Shown: one piece after another, positions 12,091-25,374 of the stretch
Layout: every line of letters begins with the position of its first letter
How positions within the stretch are numbered: the first letter of the stretch is position 1
Assembly: GCA_038030265.1 (NCBI GenBank)
Contig: CM075937.1
Coordinates: 7,688,001 to 7,752,000 of the forward strand
Source: Corythucha ciliata
Lineage: Eukaryota; Arthropoda; Insecta; Hemiptera; Tingidae
Length of the DNA: 64,000 nucleotides
Direction: 5' to 3'
The notes under the pieces: model-generated
The model's input: the letters and a program-made list of their open reading frames with translations, nothing else
Told to the model about the DNA's origin: nothing
Databases searched by the model: none
Position numbers and translations under genes: made by a program

Positions 12091-12417
12091 TAATTCCCTG
12101 CGTCGTGAAACCTCAAAAATAGTGGTTAGGTCCATTTTTAAATTTTTCATCAATCATTTTTGGACCGATTGAAGGCATGGCCCCCTCCTTAAGTCGGCCC
12201 TGGATCCGCGCCTGAGGTTACCACATAACACTTTACCAGTTCCTCTATTGCCCAATGAACTCAGTAGCATTCTCCCCAAGTCTGTTGACTTTTTTTCTTG
12301 GACTTATCGTTAGTATTGAACCTTTAGTGTTAATATATTTTTATTCACTTCGTTTTCCAAGACCTGTGCTACAGTAATCTTGCATAATTTTATTTTATTT
12401 AAAAACACCTTCCTAGG

Positions 12418-12455
12418 CAGGGGCGAAGCCAGCCCTTGACCAAGGGGTGGGCAGA
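12418..12455 (+). other. Possible transposon terminus next to the LINE
   Basis: CAGGGGCGAAGCCAGCCC followed by ccaaggggtgggcag resembles a hAT-type terminus. It adjoins the left end of the inverted LINE part. No partner end or target duplication (left 8 bases TTCCTAGG) was found. Confidence 0.25.
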
Positions 12456-12474
12456 ATAAGTCGGACGTTATAGA

Positions 12475-13740
12475 AACTAGAGACCCCAACAAAAGAACTG
12501 GTAGCGCAATGAATAGCAGAACAAGGAAGAGCCATTGCATCACGGAAAGACTTCTTACCCAAACCCAACGACCTAAGATGGCGCCAGGTTTCACGGGAAC
12601 TACCGGCCCCACGGAACAAATCACAGAAGTAGCGATTCTTAGCCCTTTTAATCGCCTGGTTGACCTCATTCCTCACTTTTTGGTACTCTGTCCATAATTG
12701 GGGAACTTTTCGTTTCTTGTATAGTGTCCTAAGCCTTTCCTTATGCTTAATTTGGCCCATCAAATCCGGCATTAACCACGGAGCAGCTCACCCACCCCGT
12801 CGACAGGAGCCACGAGCCTTTATTGGAGCCAGATCATTGAGGATCTCCAATAGGCAATCAGTGAGTATCTCGATCTTATTTTCATCGACCGACGGGTGAG
12901 CACATGACCCGACTCCAATCCTGAACAGAAAGGACCTCGATCAGCCGACTCGCATCAATTCCCTTAACATTCCTACCAAAGAATATACCTCGAGGAAGAC
13001 ACGCAGGCGGCAAGAATATATAAAAAAAATGTCGCATCTTGATCAGACAAATCGCCAAAAGCCGACTGCCAGCAGCCGTCATTGTCCCCGCAACGCTCCC
13101 CCGAATAAGCAATTACATCTAGCCAGCTACTTCCCAGCGACGTGCGATGAGTAGCCGAGTACGGGATTATTGACATATAATCATTAAACATTATGAAAAT
13201 GTTCCGGCTGTCACTTGAATCCCCCAAAAGATTATCGTTCAGGTCTCCCGTCAATATGAAGTGATCAAAGCGAGGTACCATAAAAGACAATACATTCTCA
13301 ATCCGCAAACCCAAGGATACGTTAGATGGTCGATAGAACACACCAATGCCCAGTCTAAGACCGTCACGCTCAATCTGCACGCACAAGAACTCAACTCCCC
13401 CGTCCCGGGTAGGGTTAGATCCAAGAACCAGCTTTAGCATCAATGCCCGTCCTGACGTAGCACGCAACCCCTCCCCCTCTCCTACTATCACGATCATGGC
13501 GTAAAACCGAATAACCGGGAAGGCCTATTTCTTCATCGAACCTGTGACACACACAACATCAACCGACAAAGGAACAAATGTCACGAAAAGTCCCGAGCCC
13601 GACGACTTAAAATACCCCAGAGTTTTGCTATTAACACTCGAAATTCGATAACCAAGCCAAAAAATGTCGCCCACCGAGCTCCTTTCCCAAGAAAACGACT
13701 TCTCGCTCCCAGGTAGCAGCTAGTGATCGCCGTAATTTCA
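12475..13740 (-). pseudogene. Jockey-like LINE endonuclease part, inverted
   Basis: Minus-strand remnant of the apurinic-type endonuclease of a LINE ORF2. It runs from about 13740 through VLGSNPTRDGGVEFLCVQIE, GVFYRPSN, the catalytic HFILTGDLNDNLL, YSATHRTSLGSSWLDVIAYS and AFGDLSDQD (13497-12973). It continues into the linker before the RT (KVRNEVNQAIKRAKNRYF, WRHLRSLGLGK; 12772-12480). Frames are broken in several places. The matching RT lies immediately to the right on the opposite strand, with the RT finger region missing. Confidence 0.8.
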
Positions 13741-13764
13741 CAAACCGTCTTTTTATCATCGACA

Positions 13765-14935
13765 AGGTGAGCAAAACTCCGTGAGCATACCTCATGACAT
13801 TCTTTGCCGGAAGCTGGAGGGCTACGGTTTTATGGATGGCTCTCTTCAGCTAATAAAATCATATTTGTCGGATCGCTACCAGACAGTCTCCACTGGATCC
13901 GAAGTATTTTCTGTTCGTCCGGTCCTACATGGTGTTCCGCAGGGCTCCCACTTGGGGCCGGACTTGTGTGCTGTTTTCAACAACGACTTACCGGCTAGCC
14001 TGCCTCGCGATTTGCGCAACTTGAGAAATGCTAAATATATGCAGACGACGTCTCGGTACAATTCGCGCTCCCTGATAGTGACTCGGCCCCCCATCTGGCC
14101 TCTCAATGTTCGGAGTTTTTAGAGGCATGGTGTGGCGCAAATAAGCTCATCCTCAATTCTGACAAGACCCAGTGCCTGGAGGTGGCATCAGCGTCGTCGG
14201 TGGCGCCTTCCCCGCAGGAATCGCCCAACTTCCTGGGATTCAAACTGGATAGCAGACTCAATTGGGAATACCACATTGACATTGTCTACGGAAAGCTCTC
14301 TCGCAGTCTATTTTTGTTGCGGCGACTGTCAGGGGCTCTGTGTCGGAGGTTGCGCTGAGAAGTGTATTCGCACACTTTCACTGCCATCTTCTTTATGGGG
14401 TTCTGCTTTGGGGCGTTTCACATCAGGCTGGTCGAGCCTTTCAGCTTCAGAAACGTGCTGCGTGAGGCTTCTTGCGGGTTTGAGGCCGAGGGACTCGTGT
14501 AGGGAGGCTTTCACTGCTCTTGGGATACTCACCCTCACTTCTGCTTTTGCCCTCCAAGTTTTGAATTACGTGAAGTCTAACTCACAACTGTTCAAGTCAC
14601 ACTCGGATGTCCATGTCTATTCGACGCGGAACACCAACAAGCTTATAAAAGATAGAACCCGTTTGAGACTCACTAATAAGAGCTTTCACCAACTTCGGAT
14701 TGATCTCTATAACATGCTGCCTGGATCAGTAGCGCAGCAGCCTCCGAAAGCATTCAACAGGAAGATTAAAGGACTGTTTCTTGCAAAGGCCTGCTACTCC
14801 GTGGATGAGGTGAAGGACGCTCTCTGCTCATGGAAGCCTCTGTCTCTGTGATTTTAAATTTTGCCACTTGACGTTGTAATGCCCATTTGGGTCTCTACAA
14901 TAAATCAGTTTATTATTATTATTATCGTTACCCTA
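13765..14935 (+). pseudogene. Jockey-like LINE reverse transcriptase part and 3' end
   Basis: From IPHDILCRKLEGYGF (13787) through LIKSYLSDRYQTV, GVPQGSHLGP and, after a frameshift, the catalytic YADDVSVQF (about 14037). It ends with the usual C-terminal domain (VYSTRNTNKLIKDRTRLRL, ending at the stop 14849-14851). A polyadenylation-like AATAAA (about 14900) and a TTATTATTATT tail (14908-14926) mark the 3' end. With the inverted endonuclease part to its left this looks like one insertion with an inverted 5' segment. Confidence 0.82.
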
Positions 14936-15099
14936 TTGCCCAGACCTTCCCCTTCTTCGACACTCCACAATTAATAATCTTAATGATATATCATATGGAA
15001 ATAAATACAAGTTTTGTTGTTGTTGTTCTGAATCGTGACTTGTGATCTCATTACAATTATTATTATTATTAATAACATACCCTACCTATCCCTGACCTA

Positions 15100-15800
15100 T
15101 TTCGCAGCTCCTCTTACGAGGTGCCAAAATTTTCTCGAAGCTGGACATCGACAGCCCCCTGACATCGAAAAGACTGCCATCATCACTCCATTCGGCCTTT
15201 GTGAATTTCCCATGATGATATTCGGCCTTCGGAACGCCGGCCAAACTTTCCACAGATTCATGGATGAAGTCCTTCGAGACCTACCCTTTGCTTTCAGCTA
15301 TCTCGACGACGTTCTACTAGCCTCTCGATCCCACGAAGAACATGTCGAACACCTATCGCTTGTCTTTCAACGCATTCGGAGCTACGGTGTTTGTCTAAAC
15401 ACGAATAAATGTGTTTTCGGCGTCGAAGAAATAGATTTTCTCGGCTTCTAACACCGTCCGGTACCTCACCTATCCCTCATCGCGTCCACGATCTAACATA
15501 GGCCGAACGACCATCCACCTTTCGAGCTCTTCGCCGGTTCCTCGGAACTCTTAATCGTTTTCGTTTCTATCGACGCTTTACGCCTCACGCAGCTTCATCT
15601 CAAGTTACTCTTCAAGACGTTCTCAAAGCTTGAAAAACCGATAATTCTCTTATCGTTTGGACCGATGAACTCATCACAGCCAACAACGAATAGGTTTCTC
15701 TCTTTGATTTCGCCGAAGTCGCTAAACTTCAACGACTGCGAACTAAAAAAAACTCCTTTCATCTCACGATTCATCCCTCAATCTTCATCTCACAACATTT
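15100..15800 (+). pseudogene. Ty3/gypsy pol fragment, plus strand
   Basis: RT palm (TPFGLCEFPMMIFGLRNAGQ, catalytic SYLDDVLLAS, CVFGVEEIDFLGF; to 15451). A stop follows, then thumb and connection sequence readable through stops (FRALRRFLGTLN, FYRRFTPHA, LIVWTDEL; about 15450-15690). From about 15695 the frame resembles the start of an integrase-linked region (FAEVAKLQRLR), so RNase H has been lost by deletion. No LTRs were identified. This is a different family from the minus-strand gypsy element at 26.7-42 kb. Confidence 0.8.
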
Positions 15801-16059
15801 CCTGGCCGCGACTACTCACGTTTGTTTCTTTAAAAATCGTCGAAGCACCATTGTTTTTCGAGTCGCGGGGTTCTTTCGGTCTCCCACAATTTCCATTCCC
15901 GTCGTCTGTCTCCCCTGCCGGCAGTGTCCTTTTCTTCCTCCACCCCCCCCCATTACCACACTCGAGAGCTGGAAGAGCGTGACCCACCGGTCAAGGTGAG
16001 TACACCACCAATAAGGTCCTCCGGTAATATTATTATTGTAACCGCTTAATTCCCTGGGG

Positions 16060-16320
16060 TTGGAAAATCGCCATCCCAACAGCTGAAGGTCAAACCGCAG
16101 CGAATTTCTAACCACAGCTAAGGTCGAACCACAGAAAAGCTCTAACCGCAGCAAAGGTCAAAACACAGGCAAGGTTCAAGTTCAACCATAGCTATACCAC
16201 CACAGCCAAGGTTCAACCACAGCAAGGCTTGAACCACAGCTATAAGGTGGAACCACATCAAAGGCCAAACCACAGCGAATTTCTAACCACAGCTAAGGTC
16301 GAACCACAGAAAAGCTCTAC
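16060..16320 (+). repeat. Family D array
   Basis: Units of about 16-18 bp, phrase AACCACAGCAAAGGTC. Related units occur at 50540-50825 and, reversed, at 9680-9740 in hAT-1 copy b. Confidence 0.78.
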
Positions 16321-16324
16321 CCCC

Positions 16325-17555
16325 TCTTCACTGAATATAATAGCACTAATTTTACACCGATCAACGAATTCTGGGGACACAGAAAAAGGAGGAAAGTATT
16401 GAAACCGACCATCTTTGTTTCTTCGTCTCATTCAATAGAAGAGAAAAGTGATAAGTCGTGCGCATCAATATTGTGCAGATTCCTATGCACCGTTCTCTTT
16501 CGCCGACAATAGACCGGACAGAAAGCGATAGGCTCGATGACATGTCAAAGAAAAACTCGGCGGACAGAGATACGCGGTTGACGAATAAAATTGCCATAGG
16601 AAGGCGGCACCTCGGTGATGCGGGGGGCGGAGAGTGAAGGTGTGTAAGAGTGGGCATCACTAATGCAGATGTTTTTTTGTTGGATGCAAGCTATTTTTGA
16701 CTTTCATTTCCAAGAGATGTACAGAAATAAATGTGAATGTCTAGATTTTACCGGTTTGCCCCCACCTCCAACCCATAGGTTGACGCAATACGATTTTGCA
16801 TTTCGTTCCAGTGGGAAACATTTTCGAAAGAAAAAAGTTGATGAATTTCTTGCGGCCAACAAAAAATTACGACAAAGCTTCTTTAAATCGTCCCCAATAA
16901 CGCACGTTTAAAGCTAAGCCTTTTATTTCAATGTTTTATACAGAGAGATGTGAATTCTCTGTTCAACGTACAACTTGTCTCGTTCAATTCATTCATACTT
17001 TCAACTTTTCAACACGTGAGAAAATGATTCCATTTATAAAACGGCTCTACTGTCGCCACACCAACACGTTTCTAACTTTAGAGATTTAATACGTGTTTGA
17101 ATAACGGTTTTTTCATTTTTATTTTTATCGTTCGTTAAATGTTACGCGCCCGAATACAAACAGAGCGATAAAACGCCGCATTTATCTGTCAACAGGGGTT
17201 TATTCTAGGGAGCATTCCATTTTTATGCCTACTTTTTGATCTCGCTCTAGGTCAATAAAGGGTGATAAAACTGTAGGGTGGAGGGGGGGAGTCTATATAC
17301 GTTCAGGGCTTTAGCTTATTTCACTGTTTGTATCAACGGACTGCCCCCCCCCCTCACCACACAGGTATTGTCCAAAATGCAAGATTTTGGGCTGTCCCAC
17401 ATTTCGGATAATAGAGCAATATAGAATCTGAATTTTTTTTCACCAAAAACTAGCTGTTTCTAGCCCTCGCGGGGCCCCTAGACGAGGACTATCGCGGCCC
17501 TTCAACGGGTGGATTTTATATGCGCGAATTCAGGATTTGCTCAAGGGTGGGGCTA
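16325..17555. other. Intronic stretch without recognised gene
   Basis: Open frame 16663-16911 (plus, MQMFFCWMQAIFDF...) has no recognised domain and no splice context I can support. Otherwise nothing seen. Confidence 0.45.
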
Positions 17556-17559
17556 GAGA

Positions 17560-17800
17560 AATTGTGTACTTTGCACTCCAGTAAAACTGACATGACAGTC
17601 ATTCGCTTCCTAAAAATTGCTAAACCAACTATTCCCACCATAAAAATGGCTAAACGGACTATAGTCGCGCCCCAAAAAGGCAAAAATGACAATTCGCGCC
17701 TTGAAAATGCCCAAACTGACAGAGATTTGGCCGATAAAAATAGCCAAAGTGATTTCTCGCGTCATAAAAACGGCAAAAATGGCAATTCGTGCGCCCTGAG
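17560..17800 (-). repeat. Family B array, reversed
   Basis: Units such as aaaatggctaaacggac and aattcgcgcc are the reverse complement of the family B phrase. Confidence 0.7.
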
Positions 17801-17959
17801 TATATAGGTACCTAAAAAGATGGTGATTACCCCCCCCCCCAACCCCTTTCACCTGAAAAATTGTTATATTGACCATTAGCGCACCAACATTGACCAAACT
17901 GGCGTGAGCCAAACATGGCCTTAGAATGACGGAGCTGGCGTCAAAAATTAACACTTAAT

Positions 17960-20390
17960 TCTGCCTGTTCGCATAATATGGCTTGTGCATATTAGCCAAT
18001 TAGAGAATTAGTACTATTTCTACATTATAATCGACAATTATGGCACTAATGCTCAATTTAAGCCTCTAATTTAGCCGCGTTAATGAGCGCTTTTTGTCAA
18101 TTTTAGCCGCAAGTCACATTTTTCTCCATTCTAGCCGCGAGTTAGCGTTATTCTAGAGTTTGGCCGTGAATTATAGTGATTTAGCGCTTTTCCTATAATT
18201 TACGCTTTTGCTCTCTTCACAGCCGCGAATTAGCATTGTTATTAATTTTTCTCGCTATTTCACGATTTTCCTCAAGGCCCACCACGAACTAGCACTTTTC
18301 CTCGATTTTAGCATCGAAGTAGCGTTGTTATCCCCTGAATTTGCCATTTTCCTCAATTTTAGCGGCTAAATGGCGCGTTTTTCACTTTTAAGCAGCGCTA
18401 TGAATGAGTATGTCGCTTTGAATCAGTATGAGCGCTATGAATTGGAGTTTTTCTTAATTTTAGCAAGTCAAATTAGTGATTTTTCTCCATATCAGCAGTA
18501 AATTAGCATATTGTATTATTTTAGCACCGCATTAGCTATTTTTCACTTTTAATTAGCGTTTTTCTCCATTTTAGCTGTAATTAGAGATTTTTTTCATTTG
18601 CATCCACGAATTATCACTTTTTTTTTTTTTTAATTCATTAGAGCTTTTTCAGCAATTCATGCGTGAAATAGTAATTTTCCTCAATTTTAGCAACGAATTA
18701 GCGATTTTCTTGATTTTAGCAGCGATTTAACGTTTTAATCCAGAGAATTTGCGAATTCTTTTATTTCAAGCGACGAATCGGCGTTTTACTTAAATTTAGC
18801 AGCAAAATAACGAATTTTTCACTTTTAAGCAGCGAATTAGCCCTTTTTATTTGTTTGAGCGCTATGTTTCTTAATTTTAGCAAATCAAAATAACGATTTC
18901 TCTCAATATTAGGCATGAATTAGCATTTTTTATTACTACTTGTTTCACTCTTAGCTATGTATTAGCACTTTTTCTCAGATTTAGTCTCGATGTTGCCTTC
19001 AGAAACCACGGAATTATGCTCAATTTTAGCCGCGAATTTAGCGTTTTTTTCCATTTTAACCTTGATTTTGCGAGTATCTTTACTTTAGCCGCAAAATTAG
19101 TGATTTTTTTTCATTTATACCGACGAATTAGCATTTTTTTTTTCAACGTCATCCACGAATTAGCAATTTGTCGCGCTTTTTCAGCACTTCATCAAAAAAT
19201 TAGTAATTTTCCTCAATTTCAGTCTCGAATTAGCGATTTTTCTCAAAGCTCACCACAAATTAGCGCTTTTTTTCAATTTTAGCAGCGAAATAGCGTTTTT
19301 ATTGAGTATTGAGCGACGCATCAGCATTTATCTTAATTTTAACTGCAAAATAGAGAATTTTGTACATTTTAGCTGCAAATTAGCAATTTTTCTCAATTGT
19401 GAATTATTCGATTTTTTCTTAATTTTGGCCGGGCTAATTAGTGATTTCTCCCTATATTAGCCGGGAATTAGCGTTTTTTTATTATGTTAGCACCACATTA
19501 GCTATTTTGTTTCAATTTTAGTTACAAATTATCGCTTTTTCTCAGTTTTAGCCCCGAATTTCAGATACCACGGAGTTTAGTTCTATCGATTTTAGCCATA
19601 AATAATCGTTTTTTCAATTTTAGCAACGAATTTAGCTTTTTTCTTGTCTTTAGCCGTGAATTAGTGATTTTACTTCCATTTTTTATTTGTATCCTCGAAT
19701 TGTCGTTTTTTCTTCACTTCTTTATTCGCCTATTTCATAATTCGGGCAGCGCTATCGTTGGCCATTAGGGAACTAGCTCATGTAGGCAGTCTTCCACTAG
19801 TTTCTAATGGAAATCACCCAAAACAACTGTTTCCCAAAATGGCCAACTGCAGCGCTGCCCGAATTAGCGCATTTTCTCAATTTTAGACGCGATTTAATCG
19901 GTGATTTTTTGACATTTTTGCCGCGAATTATCTTTTATCCGAATTTTTGGCCGCTAATTAGAGGTTTTCCGCAATTTCATCCGCGAATTATCAATGTTTC
20001 TTCATTCGAATCAATTGAGGACTTTTTTTTTTCCTGCTTTTGCTGTGAATTAGCGTTTTTAGCAAATTAAGCCGCGAAATAGCGTCTTTTTTAATTTTTT
20101 CATCCGCGAATTTGCTATTTTTCTTTATTTCAGTCCCAATTTGTCATTTTGCTTGATTTAATCCTTGAATCAGTGCGAATTAACGTTTCCTCTATACATA
20201 TATCTTTAGCCGTAAAATGGCCACTATACGCCGCGAATCAGCGATCTTTTCCCAATTTCGGTCTGGGAATTGCATCGAAAAACGGAAATAGAAGAAAATG
20301 CGCGTTTTTTCCGCAATTTTAGCCACAAATATGCGTAGTTCGCCCCCCGGAAACAGTAAAATAGTGCGCCTTTTCAATTTTATCCTCATT
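17960..20390 (+). repeat. Family A short-period array
   Basis: Long run of diverged units of about 30 bp built from the phrases TTTTTCTCAATTTTAGCC and GCGAATTAGCG. Units keep the phrase order but differ by many substitutions and small indels, so this is not a young satellite. One MITE (19743-19861) interrupts it. Open frames here (e.g. 19016-19282) are repeat readings. Confidence 0.85.
19743..19861. mobile_element. Small MITE inside a family A array
   Basis: CGGGCAGCGCT and GTTGGCCATT at the left are repeated in inverse at the right (AATGGCCAAC, AGCGCTGCCCG). AATT adjoins at both ends. The 119-bp unit interrupts the array. Confidence 0.6.
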
Positions 20391-21700
20391 TTTAGGGCGT
20401 GAATCGCCAGTTTGATTATTTTTTCAGGGCAAAAATGATCAGTTTAGACATTTTCAAGGCGCGAATCATCAGTTTTGCGTTTTGTAAGTCGAAGTGAGTC
20501 AAAGTGACCGAGTTTAGAGCATGCATCGTGGGTTTTAGGCATTTTTGTTGGCGGTTTGTGAATAGTTTGGCCATTTTCAGGGCTTGAATATCTTCAGTTT
20601 GTATATTTTTATTGTGTTAATTGTAAGTTTAGCAATTTTAAGGGTGAATTTGACTCAGATTTGCCAATTTTAAGGCGAGCATAGCGAGCTGGGCTGTTTT
20701 TAGGGCACAAATTGTCACTTTAGGTATAAGTTTAGCAAGTTTATGGGTGAATTCGACTCAGTTTTGCCATTTTTAGGGCCAAGTGAGTCGAATTTGACAA
20801 TTTTAGGGCGTAACTCATCTGTTTTGGACATTTTCAATGAGCGAATGGTCAGTTTGCCCATTATTGAAGCCCGAAACTAATGTTCCATTTTGCCATTTTC
20901 AGGCCACGAATATCGTTAGTTTGGACATTTTCATGGAGCTAATCTTCAGTTTTAGTGAATTGAAGTCAGATTTGCCAATTTTAGGGCGAAAATAGTCAGT
21001 TAGACTATTTTCAGGGCACAAATCGTCAGTTTAGGCATTTTCAAGGCCCCGTTTTTTCGATGCCGTTTCCATAGGGCCAAATGAGACAGATTCGCCACTT
21101 TTAGGGCATGAATCGTCAGTTTAGCCATTTTCAATCAACGAATGGACCGTTTGGCTGAGCGTAAATATCCAGACATTTTTATGGTGTGGAATCGTCAGTT
21201 TAACCAATTTAAGCGCGGATATGAGTTAGATTTGCTAATTTTAAGGTTGAATTGAGTCAGTTTTGTCAATGTCAGGTTGTGGATAGCACCAGTGTGACTT
21301 CTTCCGGGCGCGAATTGGTCCCCCAGTTTTTAGTCGATTTTTATGGTAGGAACGCTCAATTTAGCCATTTATTAAGCATGAATCGTCAGTTTAACTATTG
21401 GGAGGGGGGGGGGTACAAATAGTCCATCAAGCCGCTAATGGTCGGTTTGCCATTTTTAGGCAGCGCATTTCCAGTTTAGCCATTTATAGCCTAATTTATA
21501 GGCTAGTTAGGTTAGTGTAGGGAGCGTGAATTGCTGGTTGGGTCATTTTTAGAACACAAATTGTCAGAATGACCAGTTTCAATCCGTGAATCGACAGTAT
21601 TGTTATTATGGGGTGTGGGTTTAATATGAGAGGATTAGACAATTCTACTATTTTTGGGCCGCGAATTCTCATAGTTTAAGCCATTTTGAATAGAGTGAAG
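20390..21700 (+). repeat. Family B short-period array
   Basis: Units of about 30-32 bp built from CAGTTTAGCCATTTT and AGGGCGCGAATCGT. It follows a family A array directly. Confidence 0.82.
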
Positions 21701-21704
21701 CACA

Positions 21705-23585
21705 AAATCTGAGTTTCACAGTGAAGTTTAGTACAGTGTCATGTTAAAATTTACGGTTTTCACGGGGGCTGTAAATCACCTTTTTCGCCCCCTGCCCCTC
21801 CTCCACGGACAACCGTTCCTGTAGTTGACGACGGCTCTTGGGACGTGCAACTCGATGGCGATGATGAGAGAAAAAGGTCTAATCTGACCCATTCCTATAA
21901 TGACGTTCATGAGTTTTCTCTCGTGCTTTAATTGGTTTTTCCTCAACGAGGAGACGTTGTGTGGTGAGTAGTAGTGATGGGGGTGGGGGATTAAGTCGAT
22001 AAATCCCCCCCCCCGCCCCACAAAGGCGGATGACCACTCTATAGGGGAGCTTTTGAAGAAACCCCCTCCCCCCCCTCGTCACACCACAGTTGAATTCACC
22101 GAGGCGCCACTCCGCCCTGCATATAGAGACAAAGAAAACTCCATCCATTAGTTCACCGCACCAACACCCCCGCCTAAACGCTGAAAACGGCCTCTATTGT
22201 CGCTACAAAACACACAATTTTTCGAACTTTTTTGTGTTTCGAACTCATCTTTACACTTTGTGACAGTGTGGAAAAGTCGCACTTGAATATGACACTTTCC
22301 CATTGGTTTGTTGATGACGGTGAAGGGGAAGGGAAAAGTCGTAAAGACCTTTTTTCCTTTCCCGTTAAAAATAAATTTAAAAAAATCCTTTTATTATCAC
22401 AGACTCAAGGGGGTTTCTTGAGTGTTGGCTTAGCACTGCGGGGAGAAAAAAAACCTATTATAGGCCTGCGTTATTTCGTAACGAGGCTTTTAAAATAAAA
22501 AACCCAACAAAAAACGGGGCAGATGAGTCGGTCATTTCCAGAAGAATCCGGAACTTGAACCGGCGTAATATATTGATCTCTTTTGATATAAAAAGAAAAT
22601 GGTGGGTATAGAGCCAATAAACGAATTGTATTCAGGGTGCTGGGGGGGGGGGACGGGAGTGCTTGAGTTTGGGCTTAGTGACGACGGGGTCTTAAAGGGA
22701 TTGCTTTCCATTTGTGGGTCGCGGGCAACTTTTTTAAGAGAAAATCTAGATGACAATGACGTCGTCACGTGTCGCATAGCTTATGCGCTAAGCGAGGCCA
22801 TCAAACTGTGCCTATAGTCTATTAGTATACCTACAAGGAAAATTGTATTTTGTGGAGCTTTTTTAGAGCAAAAAAATTATGGACCCCCCTCCCAATGATG
22901 GCCACCCATGAATTTTCGTAGCTTCAAGGCTTTCCTTCAATGTTATTTCAAAGCGCTATAGCTGAACACACAAAGCGACAATTCTAGACTGACTCGACAA
23001 CAAAACGATCGAGATCGACCGTTTGCCCCCGGGGGGAAAAAACAACAAACGTTTGGTTTCATGACGTTTTTCTAACGCTAGAAACACTCAGCGTTGAAGC
23101 CCTGAAGCAGATCTATTAGAAGCGGCCGGCTTAGAGCGAGGAGAGAGAGAGAGAGAGAGAGAGAAAAAAGGGAAGCTGAACATGACGCGACCGTTAAAAG
23201 AAATGACGAAGTTAATGGAGAAAGCCGTATAGCCCCACCTCACCTCTCTCAGTCACTCCATCCATTTATAGTTAGAAAAGCACTCGAACGAACGTCACTG
23301 GTGCAAATCCTTCTCGTTCGATACGCAATTTCACCCGGCAATGGAAGAGTGAAGGAGGGGGGGGGGATCTCCGTATTTTTTATTTCCCACTTCTGAGTAT
23401 TTTGATTTGTTTTTCTGGTTGAAGTTTTGTAGTCCCGCAGGGTAAACGACGAGGATGTCAATCTGACGCATAAAGGAAAACAAGATTTGAATTTCAAGTC
23501 AGAGTTTATGCGCTTCCAAGAAGTTTCATATAAAAAAAAAAAAAAACAACATAATATTATGACCTAGAATCCTAGGGAAGAGCAT
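21705..23585. other. Intronic stretch without recognised gene
   Basis: Holds several G- or C-runs of seven or more and the GA microsatellite; no coding or transposon motif recognised. Confidence 0.45.
23138..23165 (+). repeat. (GA)n microsatellite
   Basis: About a dozen GA units within intron 1. Confidence 0.9.
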
Positions 23586-23589
23586 GGCA

Positions 23590-25370
23590 CAAATCGTCAT
23601 TTAAGCCATCTATACAAGGCGCGAATGATCAGTTCCAGTATTTCTAAGGCACGAATTGTCCGCAGTTTCACTGTTTACAAGCCGCAGAGGATCAGTTTTT
23701 TTTTTTGGGTGCCGATAGCCACTTTAAAGACGCGCAGTAGCCTCTGTTGGACACAAATGATCTGTTTAGCTAATCTTTGGACTGTGAATTTCTGGTACGA
23801 GTATGCCATTTTTAGGACTTAAATAGTCAGTTTTGTTATTTTTAGGGAACGAATCGTCAGTTTAGACATTTTCAGGGCACGAGGTTCAGTTTGGCCATTT
23901 TTGATGCTGGATAATGGTCGATTTTGCATTTTCAGGACATGAATAATCATCCGTTTCGGACCTTTCAAAGGACGAATCTCGCGGGCCGCTATTATGTAGA
24001 GTTGGTATTTGTACTAATTTTAGGACGTGAATAGCCAGTTTGGCCATTTTTACGGCGCAAAATGTCAGAATGGTCATTTCTAAGGCATGAATAGTCAGTG
24101 CGATATTTTCAGTGCTCGAATTATCAGTTTTATCAGTCGAAATGGTCAGTTTTGCTGTTTTTAGAGCGAGAAATTTCTATTTTTCAAAGCGCTAATGGTC
24201 AGTTTCGCCAATTTAAGGACAGGAATCGTCTGTGTTTCGGCATTTTCAAGGCGCGAATCGCCAGTTAAGCTATTTTTAGGGCGCATAGAGTCAGTTTTGC
24301 CGATTTCATGGCTTGGATAGTCAGTTTGGCCAATTTTAGGGCGAGAATCGTCATTTTTGCTATTTTTAGGGCGTGCGCGAATGGGACGTCAAACCTAGGC
24401 GATAATGGTCAGTTAAGGCATTTTGGCGTGCGACTGGTCGATTTTGCCATTTTCAGGGCGTGAATCGTCAGTTATACTTTGCCCAATCATAGCAGCGTAG
24501 GCGGGTTCAGTAAGTCCCTTCTAGCAAATTACGCACGAACCGTTATTTTGACCATTCTTGGCGCGCAAGTGGTCTATTTTGCAGCTTTCGGGACAGGAAT
24601 AAACTGTTAAGGCATTTCCAGGCCACCTAGCGTCATTTTGGCCATTTTAGAGCGAGAATCGCCATTTTTGCTATTTTGGCGGTTTTATAGAGTGGTAAAT
24701 GCCAATTTTTAGGGCACAAATAGACATTTTCAATGCAAGAATTGTCAGTTTTGCCATTTGGGGGCGCGATTATAGTCATTTTGGCAGTTTTTAAGTAGTA
24801 AATTACAGTCCTGTCAAGCCATTTTTAGTCAGTCGAGCGAAGCACACAATCCCCCAAGCCCAAGCCCCTCTTTTGAGCAAATCTTGAATCCACATCTGAG
24901 TACGAGTGTGCCATTTTTAGGGCGCGAAGAGTCAGTTTTGCCATCTATGGTGCGTGAATAGTACGTCAAGTTAAGGCGCGAAAACCGTCAGTTTGGCCAA
25001 TTTTGGCGCGCGGGTGGTTGATTTTGCCATTTTTGGAGCCAGAAATCATCTGTTCAGGCATTTTCAGTGCACAAATTGCCAGTTGATCCAGTTTTAGGAC
25101 TCTTAAAAAAGTCAGCTTGGACAATTTTAGAGCGGGAATCACCAGCTTGGCTATTTATAGCGCACATACGTATAATCAGTTTAGCTTTTTTTAAGGCGGA
25201 ATCAGTTTTAGCCATTTTCAGGGCGCGTGAAGTCAGTTTGGTTATTTTCATGGCTCAAATAGTTAGTTTTGCCATTTTGGGGCGCGAGTATAGTGAGTCT
25301 AGGATTCTGTATGGTGGGGATAGCTAATTTAGCTAATTTTAGGCAGCAAATGGCTGTCAAGTCATCCAGC
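23590..25370 (+). repeat. Family B short-period array
   Basis: Same phrases as 20.4-21.7 kb (cgaatcgtcagtttagacattttcaggg), strongly diverged. Open frames here are repeat readings. Confidence 0.82.
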
Positions 25371-25374
25371 AGAT

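Larger units (their letters stand above)
9311..12214 (+). mobile_element. hAT-1 element, copy b, complete, non-autonomous
   Basis: Bounded by a perfect 8-bp target duplication AGGTTACC (9303-9310 and 12215-12222). Left terminus CAGTGGCGGATCCA; right terminus, read inward, CAGGCGCGGATCCA. A CAG start and 8-bp duplication are hAT hallmarks. Inside are family F phrases (aaccaatttt..cggattttt, about 9840-11640) and family C phrases (about 11690-12090). There is no transposase; open frames at 9768-10217, 10782-11204 and 11342-11632 are repeat-derived. A 15-bp subterminal hairpin follows the left end. Confidence 0.88.

Noticed and set aside
17960..20390. Regularly spaced repeats suggestive of a CRISPR array
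   Set aside because: Repeats and intervals are both diverged versions of one phrase, there are no unique spacers, and the genome is eukaryotic.
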